The notes under the pieces were generated by a model. That model searched no databases, was not told the origin of the DNA, and saw only the letters and a list, made by a program, of their open reading frames with translations. Below are positions 18,925 to 27,287 of a stretch of DNA of 64,000 nucleotides, piece by piece. Numbering within the stretch: the stretch's first letter is position 1; the number at the start of each line of letters is the position of its first letter. A program made the position numbers and the translations under genes. The stretch is taken from positions 124,001 to 188,000 of the forward strand of contig JBFMDV010000023.1 in the NCBI GenBank assembly GCA_040753875.1, written 5' to 3'. This stretch comes from Candidatus Zixiibacteriota bacterium (GTDB taxonomy: Bacteria; Zixibacteria; MSB-5A5; GN15; FEB-12).

Positions 18925-19377
18925 TCATAACTTGGCACTGTCGGCGGAACCTTGTTTGACGAAGTAGTACTCATCGTCGTACATTTCGAGAGCAATTATG
19001 ACCTTGCCGCTGTACTTGCCACATTGAAATCTCATCGAAAAACCAGGACCAACTTCATGACCGTACTGCATAGGCCGTCTGTATCGAAAGGTAGGCACGG
19101 CGAACCGGCACGCACCTCCCGTGTCCAGTTCAAACCTCCAATTTCCTGAGTCGTAGTACTTTGTGCCTTCGTGACTAAACTCGTGCATATACGAACCATC
19201 TGTATCTATGTATAACCACTGGTAAGGTGGCTTATTCGTCACAAATGTACCAACAATCTCATGTTGTTCGACTGGGCTGACCTGTGGACCGGGGGCGATG
19301 TTGCATGCCAATGCCATGACTACAACAACACAGCAGCTATTGATCAGCCATCTCACCGAAATATTGGTTCTGTCCAT
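18925..19377 (-). CDS. Lipoprotein, candidate immunity protein for Rhs tip c
   Basis: 150 residues. Signal peptide INSCCVVVVMALAC ends in lipobox ALAC. The mature part is beta-rich (IVGTFVTNKPPYQWLYIDTDG, NWRFELDTGGACRF, KVIIALEMYDDEYYF), a compact lipocalin-like pattern. Its ATG lies 25 bases inside the end of the Rhs gene in another frame, the close coupling usual for toxin-immunity pairs. Lipid anchoring places it where a periplasmic toxin would act. The immunity role is inferred from position; no family recognised. Confidence 0.68.
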   Translation of the reverse strand: MDRTNISVRWLINSCCVVVVMALACNIAPGPQVSPVEQHEIVGTFVTNKPPYQWLYIDTDGSYMHEFSHEGTKYYDSGNWRFELDTGGACRFAVPTFRYRRPMQYGHEVGPGFSMRFQCGKYSGKVIIALEMYDDEYYFVKQGSADSAKL

Positions 19378-22300
19378 TTGAAGTGTTCCCTTATTGTTCC
19401 ACCGGGAGTCGGGATCCCGGTCATTCGATTATAACTCGGTAGAGATGGTATCCCAATGAGAGTGTTGTAGCGGGTAAATGATGTCATACTGGTTTCATTG
19501 TAGACGTCGAACTCAAGCGAATTGCCATCATCCGTTGGGGTTATCGTAACAGAATAACTTCCCACGAAATGCCACGTTAGGTTCTGCATCGCAGTAGCCT
19601 CAAGAAACTCGTCACCTTCAAATTGAAGGCCGTCAAAATCGCCTGGGATATATTCTCTCTTCAGCAATGTGGTACCTTTCGGGATCGAAATGCCGTCACC
19701 AAACTCGTCATAGTATTCCTTGCGCGCGTTTCGGACTCCCTTTGTGGTTTGTATCTGTCGCGTGTTGGGTGACTTCTCATTGAAATGCCATTCCGAAGGT
19801 CCTACTCCAGTGACCCACGATGAGGTCATCCCCATAACCGTAACATGAATTGTCGCCACATCCAACAGAAATTGAGACGCTTCCGCGATCAACTTACCTC
19901 CGCTAAAAACTGCTATGCGAGTAATATCGAGTATCTCCCCTGTTTCATGGTCTTTCGTGCCTTCGACTCGCACATCAAATTCTACGTCACCAGAGAAATT
20001 CACATTCTCAGAGGATATATCGTTTGTTCCATAGATCGGAATTCCAGACCGTATCTCGGCTGCTAAATACGTTTGTTCCAATTGCGCCTCAAAGGCTAAG
20101 TCCTCCTCAATTGAACTTCTAGGCGGACTGTCATAGATCGAATAGCGCCACCAGGCTTTCTTTTCGTATTCCGCTGCCCAGGCAGCATCGTATTCGAACC
20201 CGGTCGGGTCGGAAAACATTACTGGGTTCCCCTCGGCATAGCTGTACGGCGACGCACTGGACAGAATCGGGTCCGGTGCCAGGAACCGGCCGATATCCTT
20301 GTCGTAGTATCTCGGCCCGAAGTCGAGCTGTCGCGTCTTATCCAACTCCTTGCCAATAAACCGCCGGTTCGGCACGTTCGACCCGGTCAGCGAGTAATGC
20401 CCACCATACGGATAATACTCCAACAGGGAAGTTCCCGGATTCCCAGTAGCCTGCACGACCGATCTCACTGTTCCAAGGTAATCGGTCACCAGCACGTCCA
20501 GTGAGTCCACGGCCAGTGTGTAGTCACGCCTGGCGAGATGACGTCCCAGACCATAGATGTTCACCTGACTCACAGAGACAGGATTGTCCAGTTCAACCAC
20601 GACCTGCCCGCCGGACCAGATGTAATATCGAACTTCCTCGCGGTTTTGCCAATACCCACCTCCGCCAGGGCCGCTGAGACTTTCCACCTGGCTGTCACCG
20701 ATCGAAAGAGCGGACTCGCCGCCCGGCACCAGCCCCTCAATCCCACCACCGCCTGTATCCGGGGGGATATACACCTGATACCGGTAAATCTGCTTCACTT
20801 TCTCGCCACTGGAATTATACAGATTTATCACCGAATCCGGTCCGTCGCCGCCGGAGTAGGACGGAAGCTCGAACAGAACGGTCGTCAGGAGGTTGCGATG
20901 ATCGTATCGGTACTGGGTCCGACGGTTCCAGTTAATTTGATCCCAGGCTGCGTATTTTGTCACAGAGGTCACACGTCCCCGGGCGTCGTATTGGTTCACC
21001 AGGAATGAATCATAATACACGGATCCGTGGTAGTATTTGATCTCCGCGTCCTGGTTCTTCCCTTGACTCAGAAGGTACCGCACCGAATCAACTCCAACAG
21101 CCGTCCTCTTAGAGAAGTTGTTGCTGACGTCGTAGTCATAACCCAAACTGCGATCGGGTGCAGCGCCATTCGGGTCCTGCAAATCGGCCCCGACCAATCG
21201 GCCACGGTAATCGTGGGTGTAGTCCCGAACGATCCCGTAGGTAGTTGGAGCACCGGTCGTGTCGATGTCTGTCTCGGTGTCCAGACGCCCGAACGAGTCG
21301 AACTGATAGGATCGGCAGAACATGCGCCCCCATGAGGTCCAGTTGCGCACTTCATTCGCCCTGCCCAGATCGTCATAGCTGTAACGGGTTTTCAGGCTAT
21401 TCTTGAAGTCAATGCTCTTGACCGCGCCCCATGGCTCGTACAGAATCTTGCCCGTGTCGATGATGTCCGAGACCCCCTTCAATTGGCCGGTTTGGTAATA
21501 AGAATAGTCTGTATAGGTTCCGTTGGGATAGGTGACCCGCTTGAGGGCATCGTTGGCATAGTAGGTAAAGCTCAGCTTCTTGGAGGCAGACAAACCCTTC
21601 ACCCAAGTGGTTTTCAGGCCGATACGACCACGAGCATCGTAATAGAGGTAGGTGTAGCCGGAAGAATCGACCACTTCGGTCATGCGTCCCTTGCAGTACC
21701 CAAGACCTCCCGTAGTATCGGCGGCGATGCTTGGAGTCGAATAGGAGTCGTACCTATAAGTCGCCCACACGGTCTTGGGGTCAGAAGCCCCGGGGTAACC
21801 GCGATCGTTCACCCTTGTTGTGTCGGGATTGCTCAAAGTGCCCTCTTCCAACAACCGGTTGTCGCTGTCATACTTGAAATAAGTACACGTCGTTTCGATG
21901 TTGCGCCTGACAAATCGAATCCTGCCACCCTTGTTGTACCAGGTTTGCGTCGTGCCGACATCCGGATCAGATTTCAGAATCTGCCGAGCCCAGTGGTCGT
22001 AGGTATAGGTGCGCGTGAGACCCTTGAAATCCGTAGCCGCCAGGACATTCCCAAACGGGTCATAGACCGCAGTAGAAGTGTCGATCGCCACGAACCCGGT
22101 GCCCACTGTACTGTCTCCGAGGTAGCTGTACACACTGTTTCCGAAGAAGTCGGTTATTACCCGCGTCTTCTGCCCGCGAGTGTTCCGGCGATCGGTCGTG
22201 AAGTAATCAACGAAATTGATCGAATCCCAAAGACCAGTTGGGTACGATGCCTTATATCGTCGAAATCGCACGTCGTACGCAAAATCCGTCCAGACTGCGG

Positions 22301-23837
22301 TATCCGTTTGCAATCGGGCGCGGCTCGTCCTCGTCAGATCACCCCGTGAATTGTACACGACGGAATCCACGATGGAGAGTGTATCGTTCACGCGAAGTAC
22401 GCTTTTCCTCGGGCGCAAGTACTGGTCCGCCAACGTCATCGACGTGATGGTGTCGGTACTGTCAATCCTCGTCCACAGCGTTATCGTATCCTTGAGGCCG
22501 TAGAGCTTCATTGTTGAAAAGGAACTCTCAAGTGGAAGGCGGACGACCGAATCTCTGCCGATGTGATCGTAGAAGTAGTGAGTAGCGGCCCCGTTCAGAT
22601 CGGTCACCGACTGCAATAGTCCATTGGAGAAGTATTCGCGTGTCTCCACTGCTGGGTGACTGGCATCCACCAGCGAGGAATCTACGGTCTTCCAGAGAAA
22701 GCCATTGCTGTCATATTCATAGTACAGGGTATCATCGGTCGGACTGATCACGGCCGACAACAGCCCCAGAGGATTGTCGTATCGGTACTTAGTCGTCAAT
22801 CGCTCGTTTGGCGATGCAGCCGTGTACGTGGTGATTTCACTCACCTGGTAGTGCTTGGTCGGGTCATTCACGTACTCCGTGTATACGGCAAAGACGCTGT
22901 CTCGGTTCTTTACCGTGTGCTTGGTGCGCTTGGTGAGCGTGAGATTCCATGCAGGAATGTACTCCCACTCTTCAACGCTGTCCTTGACAAACGGAATTGT
23001 ATCCACATTGTCCGGCAAGCAGCTATCGCATGGTTGGCACGGCAGTTTCCATGGACAGAGGTAGTAGTACGGTAACCAAGTGCTTTCCCAGTCGGGACCG
23101 AAAAGTTGTATGGACCTCGGCGCAGTTATGGACAACAGCTGCACATTGGGGTGCAGGGAATCGTTGAGGATCAATGTCGATCTGAGGTTCTTTTCAGAAG
23201 TTGGAACCATCGGATAGAGGAACTCACGCTTGTAATAGCCGACTCCCTCGTGTGCAAACGCAACAAGCGATGCAAAAACGGCCGTCGTATCGACGGTAAA
23301 GCTTGAATCAATGATCGAGTTATACGTCGCACTATCCCACTCATAGAACCAGGTCGAGTCGTCGAGTCTTCCAATGCGTGAAGCCGGAGAGAAACCACGA
23401 GTATCATAGAAACTGGTTCCGAAATCGTAACCTGTGCAGATCGTATCCTTACCGAGAATAGACTGCCGCTGAAACAGGGCGCTTGGCAACATACCCGCGG
23501 CTTCTTGTCGTGAACCACGGTTGGCGGCCCACTCACGGTTATCCTCATAAAAGAAGAAGTACTCTCTTATTCCACCATCGGGATAGAAAACTGTCGTCCT
23601 GGAAGCGACGTTCGGAATCGCTGCACCGTCGTCATTGAGATTGTCGAGAATGCTGCGATATTGAAATTCCACGGTCCCTTCGTCAGAATACCTGTGCCAC
23701 ACTGCTTGGTGTCCCCGGTAGTGGAACCCCATTTCCGTGTCCCATCCTCCACCATTGGGGTCTAAGTAGATTGCGCGATTGATGCGCCTGTAGTCATACG
23801 TAGCGACAGCTCCTGCGATACCTGTGTACTTATTCAA
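19353..23837 (-). CDS. Rhs/YD-repeat polymorphic toxin, main part with tip c
   Basis: 1494 residues from the first in-frame start-like codon (TTG 23837); the frame is open back to the TGA at 23895-23897. The body is a long chain of YD repeats (YRYDNPLGLLSAV, YTYDHWARQILKSD, YSYDDLGRANEV, YDYDVSNNFSKR) that form a hollow beta-shell around the toxin in known Rhs proteins. The core ends with NVPNRRFIGKELDKTRQLDF, RYYDKDIGRFLAPDPI and NPVMFSDPTGFE. The variable tip of about 260 residues includes FLLDVATIHVTVMG, KGVRNARKEYYDEFGDG, GSYSVTITPTDDG and a final PTPGG...REHFKW; I do not recognise its activity. It overlaps a lipoprotein (immunity) gene by 25 bases. Confidence 0.85.
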   Translation of the reverse strand: MNKYTGIAGAVATYDYRRINRAIYLDPNGGGWDTEMGFHYRGHQAVWHRYSDEGTVEFQYRSILDNLNDDGAAIPNVASRTTVFYPDGGIREYFFFYEDNREWAANRGSRQEAAGMLPSALFQRQSILGKDTICTGYDFGTSFYDTRGFSPASRIGRLDDSTWFYEWDSATYNSIIDSSFTVDTTAVFASLVAFAHEGVGYYKREFLYPMVPTSEKNLRSTLILNDSLHPNVQLLSITAPRSIQLFGPDWESTWLPYYYLCPWKLPCQPCDSCLPDNVDTIPFVKDSVEEWEYIPAWNLTLTKRTKHTVKNRDSVFAVYTEYVNDPTKHYQVSEITTYTAASPNERLTTKYRYDNPLGLLSAVISPTDDTLYYEYDSNGFLWKTVDSSLVDASHPAVETREYFSNGLLQSVTDLNGAATHYFYDHIGRDSVVRLPLESSFSTMKLYGLKDTITLWTRIDSTDTITSMTLADQYLRPRKSVLRVNDTLSIVDSVVYNSRGDLTRTSRARLQTDTAVWTDFAYDVRFRRYKASYPTGLWDSINFVDYFTTDRRNTRGQKTRVITDFFGNSVYSYLGDSTVGTGFVAIDTSTAVYDPFGNVLAATDFKGLTRTYTYDHWARQILKSDPDVGTTQTWYNKGGRIRFVRRNIETTCTYFKYDSDNRLLEEGTLSNPDTTRVNDRGYPGASDPKTVWATYRYDSYSTPSIAADTTGGLGYCKGRMTEVVDSSGYTYLYYDARGRIGLKTTWVKGLSASKKLSFTYYANDALKRVTYPNGTYTDYSYYQTGQLKGVSDIIDTGKILYEPWGAVKSIDFKNSLKTRYSYDDLGRANEVRNWTSWGRMFCRSYQFDSFGRLDTETDIDTTGAPTTYGIVRDYTHDYRGRLVGADLQDPNGAAPDRSLGYDYDVSNNFSKRTAVGVDSVRYLLSQGKNQDAEIKYYHGSVYYDSFLVNQYDARGRVTSVTKYAAWDQINWNRRTQYRYDHRNLLTTVLFELPSYSGGDGPDSVINLYNSSGEKVKQIYRYQVYIPPDTGGGGIEGLVPGGESALSIGDSQVESLSGPGGGGYWQNREEVRYYIWSGGQVVVELDNPVSVSQVNIYGLGRHLARRDYTLAVDSLDVLVTDYLGTVRSVVQATGNPGTSLLEYYPYGGHYSLTGSNVPNRRFIGKELDKTRQLDFGPRYYDKDIGRFLAPDPILSSASPYSYAEGNPVMFSDPTGFEYDAAWAAEYEKKAWWRYSIYDSPPRSSIEEDLAFEAQLEQTYLAAEIRSGIPIYGTNDISSENVNFSGDVEFDVRVEGTKDHETGEILDITRIAVFSGGKLIAEASQFLLDVATIHVTVMGMTSSWVTGVGPSEWHFNEKSPNTRQIQTTKGVRNARKEYYDEFGDGISIPKGTTLLKREYIPGDFDGLQFEGDEFLEATAMQNLTWHFVGSYSVTITPTDDGNSLEFDVYNETSMTSFTRYNTLIGIPSLPSYNRMTGIPTPGGTIREHFKWTEPIFR
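19999..20420 (-). repeat. Rhs core-end repeat, copy c (in the main gene)
   Basis: The parent copy of the module repeated at 18469-18890 and 16983-17230. It encodes from EYYPYGGHYS through EIRSGIP and the SENVN stretch. Beyond its left end the toxin tip of the main gene begins. Confidence 0.85.
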
Positions 23838-23894
23838 GAGGTACAGGGCGCCAAACGTATCGAGGCATTGGGTATAGAGGCTGTCCCAATCAGG

Positions 23895-23897
23895 TCA
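23895..23897 (-). other. In-frame TGA interrupting the Rhs gene
   Basis: Reading continues in the same frame on both sides: FYQT, stop, then PDWDSLYTQCLDTFGALYL for 19 codons before the TTG at 23837. It is therefore a point nonsense change rather than a frameshift. TGA serves as a normal stop elsewhere in the window, for example in the ATGA overlaps. Confidence 0.85.
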
Positions 23898-24824
23898 GGT
23901 TTGGTAGAAGTACGCCTTGGAATAGTCAAACGACTCCTGATCTCCACTTGCAAAAGTCACAGATCGTAGATTGCAGCTCTTGGAACCTGCGGGGTAGAAT
24001 CCATACCGCACCCGAATCGTGTCTCCCGATGCACTCAAATAATTCAGCTGCCGTAAGCGGTACGTGGTATCAGGCGGTGGCGTTCCGACCGGCAGAACTG
24101 TAGAACCGCTCACAGTACCGTATCTGAACAGTACCTCCAATCCAATGGGGCTGATCACCCTGTCAATCCATGCGGTTGTGCCAAGGTATTGAACGCGGAG
24201 CGTATCCCCGAAACGGTTTGCAATCTTGGTAAGAAGCTTTCTCTGCCCAACAATGTGATCGAAGATCCACTTGGTGCCGTCCGTCAAGAGGAGAGTGTCG
24301 GGCAGGGAACTGCTCGGACCATGCCCCGTGAAGAGAGCAAGTGAACGTGTCTTCTTTCGGTAATCCGTGTTGGTCAGTGAATCAAGATTCTTGATGAATG
24401 ACTCTCTCGAACCGTCCCCGTGAACCAAGAAGTCCGTGAAACGGTGGTACACCGGGTTTCGCCGGTCATCGTGGATCAGATACGGGTAGCCGATGGTCCA
24501 ACCCTGACCCAAGTACGCGAATCGGTCTGGGTTCGACAACTTAACGTAATCACTGTATTGCCCAGCGTCGGTGTAAGCAGAGTCTCGGTAGATGCTGGTT
24601 GAGTAATGACGAGCTATGACGACATCCAGGCCTCGCCTGCCTGGCAGGGTGACATCTACATGGTCAATGGTCAACTCACCGTTGTAGTAATTGATGTTGT
24701 CGCCCAGGCGACAGGGGTAACTCGTCTCAGAGGCGGCAGAAAGAGGTCCCGGCGTGGCCAGGATGCCGAGCGTAATCGACAGAGCGCCAGCCACGAATGC
24801 GAACGCGCGTGTTTTGTTACCCAT
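23895..24824 (-). CDS. Rhs polymorphic toxin, N-terminal part up to a nonsense codon
   Basis: 309 residues from ATG 24824, which follows GGAGG by 5 bases. A signal peptide (FAFVAGALSITLGILATPGPLSA, shortened here to its hydrophobic span) directs Sec export. Next comes the usual opening of secreted Rhs proteins: NYYNGELTIDHVDVTLPG, then RGLDVVIARHYSTS and YLGQGWTIGYP. It is the start of one 1,800-residue protein with the following frame. As it stands a secreted fragment of 309 residues would be made and the toxin would not, unless the stop is an assembly error or is read through. Confidence 0.8.
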   Translation of the reverse strand: MGNKTRAFAFVAGALSITLGILATPGPLSAASETSYPCRLGDNINYYNGELTIDHVDVTLPGRRGLDVVIARHYSTSIYRDSAYTDAGQYSDYVKLSNPDRFAYLGQGWTIGYPYLIHDDRRNPVYHRFTDFLVHGDGSRESFIKNLDSLTNTDYRKKTRSLALFTGHGPSSSLPDTLLLTDGTKWIFDHIVGQRKLLTKIANRFGDTLRVQYLGTTAWIDRVISPIGLEVLFRYGTVSGSTVLPVGTPPPDTTYRLRQLNYLSASGDTIRVRYGFYPAGSKSCNLRSVTFASGDQESFDYSKAYFYQT

Positions 24825-24836
24825 GACTCCCTCCAA

Positions 24837-25166
24837 GAAGTCTGACGTTTATGAAATATTTACCTCACCACTTATACTAAGGACGAAGCTGCCCAGCACG
24901 TTGTCAAGCTAAAACATCGTTAGGTTTGTCCGTGCTGGCGTTTGGGTAAGGTCTATCTGTACCGGCTGGAGGGTTCTGCCAGACGAAGAAGATGATGCTG
25001 TTGAAGTAGCGACACGCTACGTAGTAGCGTCGAATGATTCGGTGACTTGCAGTCGTGTGCGGGCCGGCACTGAAACGGCCGGCTCGCCGCGACTCTTCTT
25101 CGACCACTTCACGCGGAAGCGGCACGGTCAGGTATCATTGGGGGGCAATCACGCGCGGGGCGTTGT
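24837..25166 (-). other. Intergenic region upstream of the Rhs gene
   Basis: No convincing gene. A minus-strand frame at 24904-25125 (with FFVWQNPPAGTDRPYPNA) lacks a ribosome site and family features; it resembles spurious frames over dispersed intergenic repeats, but I cannot confirm that here. A GCCGG...CCGGC hairpin lies at about 25065-25085. I see no good promoter. Confidence 0.3.
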
Positions 25167-26471
25167 TTAGTGCGTGGCTACTGGCACCTTCCGGTTGACC
25201 ACGACCGCCTGATGCTCAAACCTTCGACCTACGAAAAAGAACGCCACACCTACGGCCGCAATAAGGAGTGTCATCACGGCGAAATAACTTCCCGGAGTCA
25301 TTTGCGTGTAAAGGCGCGCAAAAAGGCCAGCCAGAAGATTGCCGAGGAACGTCACGAACAACCAGATACCAGTGATCATCGATTTCATCTGCGCCGGCGC
25401 TTCCTCGAAGGCCATCTGCAACCCGATAACAGAGATGCACAGTTCCCCCATCGTGACCAGCACGTATGCGCCTGCCTCCCACAGGATCGATATCCTCGAT
25501 GAGGCCGCATAGTACCCGGCCACAGTCATCACCGCCATGCACGCGGTCACCAATACGAAGCCGATCATCATCTTCCTGGGCGAGGAGAGTTTGGCGCCAT
25601 TCCTTTCGTCGAGGCGGGTCCACAACCAGGCGAACAGTGGAGTCATTACGACGATGAGTATGGGATTCAGCCCTTGAATGGCATCCGGCGCAATGCGTCC
25701 AAATGGCGTGTCAAGGCTCAGATAATCGCGTGCGAACAGAGTCCAGGTGGAGTATGACTGATCGAAGATCGACCAGAAGAACACAATGAGAACGAACAGG
25801 CCGGACAACCGCAACAACGTGGTGCGCTCGTCATAACGCTGTTCGGGAGTCTTTGGGATTCGGGCGGCCGCTCGAACATCCTCTTTGGGGTAGTATTTCT
25901 TGCCGATGTAGAATATCCCCAATGACACGACCATAAGAATTGTCGGTGCCATGAACGCGGCCGCGTAACCGTAATGGTTGCGAATGAATGGAAGGGTGGT
26001 CATCGTGGACGCCGCACCGATGTTTATGGCCATGTAGAACCAGGAAAAGGCGCGGGACATCAGATGTTCCTTCCCCTCCTTCTGGTACATCAGGCCCATG
26101 AGGGTGCTTATGTTGGGCTTGATGGAACCGGACCCACCGGCCAACAGGGCCAGGGCGGTGAACAACCCAACCTCAGTGGTGAATGTGCCGAGGACAATAT
26201 GGCCGAAGATATACGGGATGGCGAAATAGATGATGGTACGGAATTTCCCGAGCCAGCGGTCGGCGACGTAGCCCCCTGCAATCGGCAGGATATAGCACGA
26301 GGCAGTGAAGAACGAGGCGACAGTCGCGCTGTTGGCATCAGTGAAGCCCAGCTTGTCGACCATATAGAGCACGAGGAGCCCTTTCATTCCGTAGAAGCTG
26401 GCGCGTTCGGCAAGCTCGCCCCAGAAGATAAACCAGAACCCGCGTGGGTGTTTGTTGTGATCGGTCCGCAT
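25167..26471 (-). CDS. POT/PTR family proton-dependent peptide transporter
   Basis: 434 residues, 12 or more membrane segments, major facilitator fold. The proton-coupling motif of the family is present at the N-terminus as ELAERASFYG (ExxERxxYYG form) in the first helix, and GSGSIKPNISTL is the second family signature. It imports di- and tripeptides with protons. The ATG at 26471 has AGGAGG 7 bases upstream; the frame extends to 26750 but that part is not protein-like. Peptide uptake fits the many exported peptidases at 50-64 kb. Confidence 0.92.
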   Translation of the reverse strand: MRTDHNKHPRGFWFIFWGELAERASFYGMKGLLVLYMVDKLGFTDANSATVASFFTASCYILPIAGGYVADRWLGKFRTIIYFAIPYIFGHIVLGTFTTEVGLFTALALLAGGSGSIKPNISTLMGLMYQKEGKEHLMSRAFSWFYMAINIGAASTMTTLPFIRNHYGYAAAFMAPTILMVVSLGIFYIGKKYYPKEDVRAAARIPKTPEQRYDERTTLLRLSGLFVLIVFFWSIFDQSYSTWTLFARDYLSLDTPFGRIAPDAIQGLNPILIVVMTPLFAWLWTRLDERNGAKLSSPRKMMIGFVLVTACMAVMTVAGYYAASSRISILWEAGAYVLVTMGELCISVIGLQMAFEEAPAQMKSMITGIWLFVTFLGNLLAGLFARLYTQMTPGSYFAVMTLLIAAVGVAFFFVGRRFEHQAVVVNRKVPVATH

Positions 26472-26614
26472 TCGGTCGTCCTCCTCAGGTGTGCATATAT
26501 GGTATCGATCTCGCCTCGGCAGGCTGTGACTCCCAATAATACGACATAACCAGTGCTTCGTGCAACCTGAATAGCGGGGTCGGCCAGACCGCATTTGCGA
26601 GCGAACGATTCTTA

Positions 26615-26643
26615 TTGACAACAGCAGTCCATTTTTGTAGGAT
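26615..26643 (+). promoter_or_regulatory. Candidate sigma70-type promoter of the STAS gene
   Basis: Perfect TTGACA at 26615-26620, 17-base spacer, TAGGAT at 26638-26643. It sits in the 343-base divergent region between the peptide transporter and the STAS gene and would give a leader of about 165 bases, in which I see no clear structure. Confidence 0.55.
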
Positions 26644-26814
26644 GGGGTGCAGACATCATTGACAGTCATCAAACGGCGGCGTGTGGCGTGACCGGCTGAA
26701 CCGGTGCACTCGTTCAATGTCGCTGCAATCAGGGCAGCTAGCACAAGCACAATACTCGGCTGACCGAGTAATACTTCGAATCAGACAGGGGCAGTTGCAT
26801 AAAGGAGGCGATCT

Positions 26815-27153
26815 ATGAAAGTGAAAGACTATCTGGACGGCGATGTGGTGACTATCGAGCTCAGTGGCAGAATACTCCCGTGCGACGAGCTGACATCGTT
26901 TCACGGCCGCATTCATTACTACCTCAACTTGAACAAGAAGCGGTACGTGATCGACCTGAAGGGTGTAGATTGGATGAGCTCGGCCGGTCTTGGCGCGTTG
27001 ATAACGGCGTATACATCGGTCACGAAAGCCGAAGGCAAACTGATTCTGACCAACATTACCAATATTCAGAATCTGCTGAATATCACTCAGCTGGTGCGGG
27101 TGTTTGAGATCAGGGACTCGAAGCCCGAAGCCATGGAGGCGGTCAAACGCTGA
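26815..27153 (+). CDS. STAS-domain anti-sigma factor antagonist
   Basis: 112 residues, a single STAS domain as in SpoIIAA and RsbV. The phosphorylation loop reads VDWMSSAGLGAL; Ser56 (or Ser55) would be phosphorylated by a partner-switch kinase. The N-terminus VVTIELSGRI and middle KRYVIDLKGVD match the family. Start ATG has AAAGGAGG 6 bases upstream. No kinase or phosphatase lies beside it, so the partners are elsewhere. The output is unknown. Confidence 0.88.
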   Translation: MKVKDYLDGDVVTIELSGRILPCDELTSFHGRIHYYLNLNKKRYVIDLKGVDWMSSAGLGALITAYTSVTKAEGKLILTNITNIQNLLNITQLVRVFEIRDSKPEAMEAVKR

Positions 27154-27287
27154 GCATCGCACACGGAACGCCTTTGATCTTATAGCCCGTATTTCTCTAT
27201 AAAGCCGACTGTTTACGTCATGCCTGTGGGTTCGCAGCCCGCTGCGAAACTTGCCCAGCTCAGAGTTTGCTGGTCCCCTCCTTCCTG

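Noticed and set aside
23895-23897. TGA read as an amino acid (recoding or selenocysteine)
   Set aside because: TGA is used as the stop in several coupled genes, and I see no selenocysteine hairpin or reason for one in an Rhs shell. A point mutation or sequence error is simpler.
24904-25125. 73-residue minus-strand frame between Rhs and the peptide transporter
   Set aside because: No ribosome site and no domain; probably a chance frame or a relic of a dispersed repeat.
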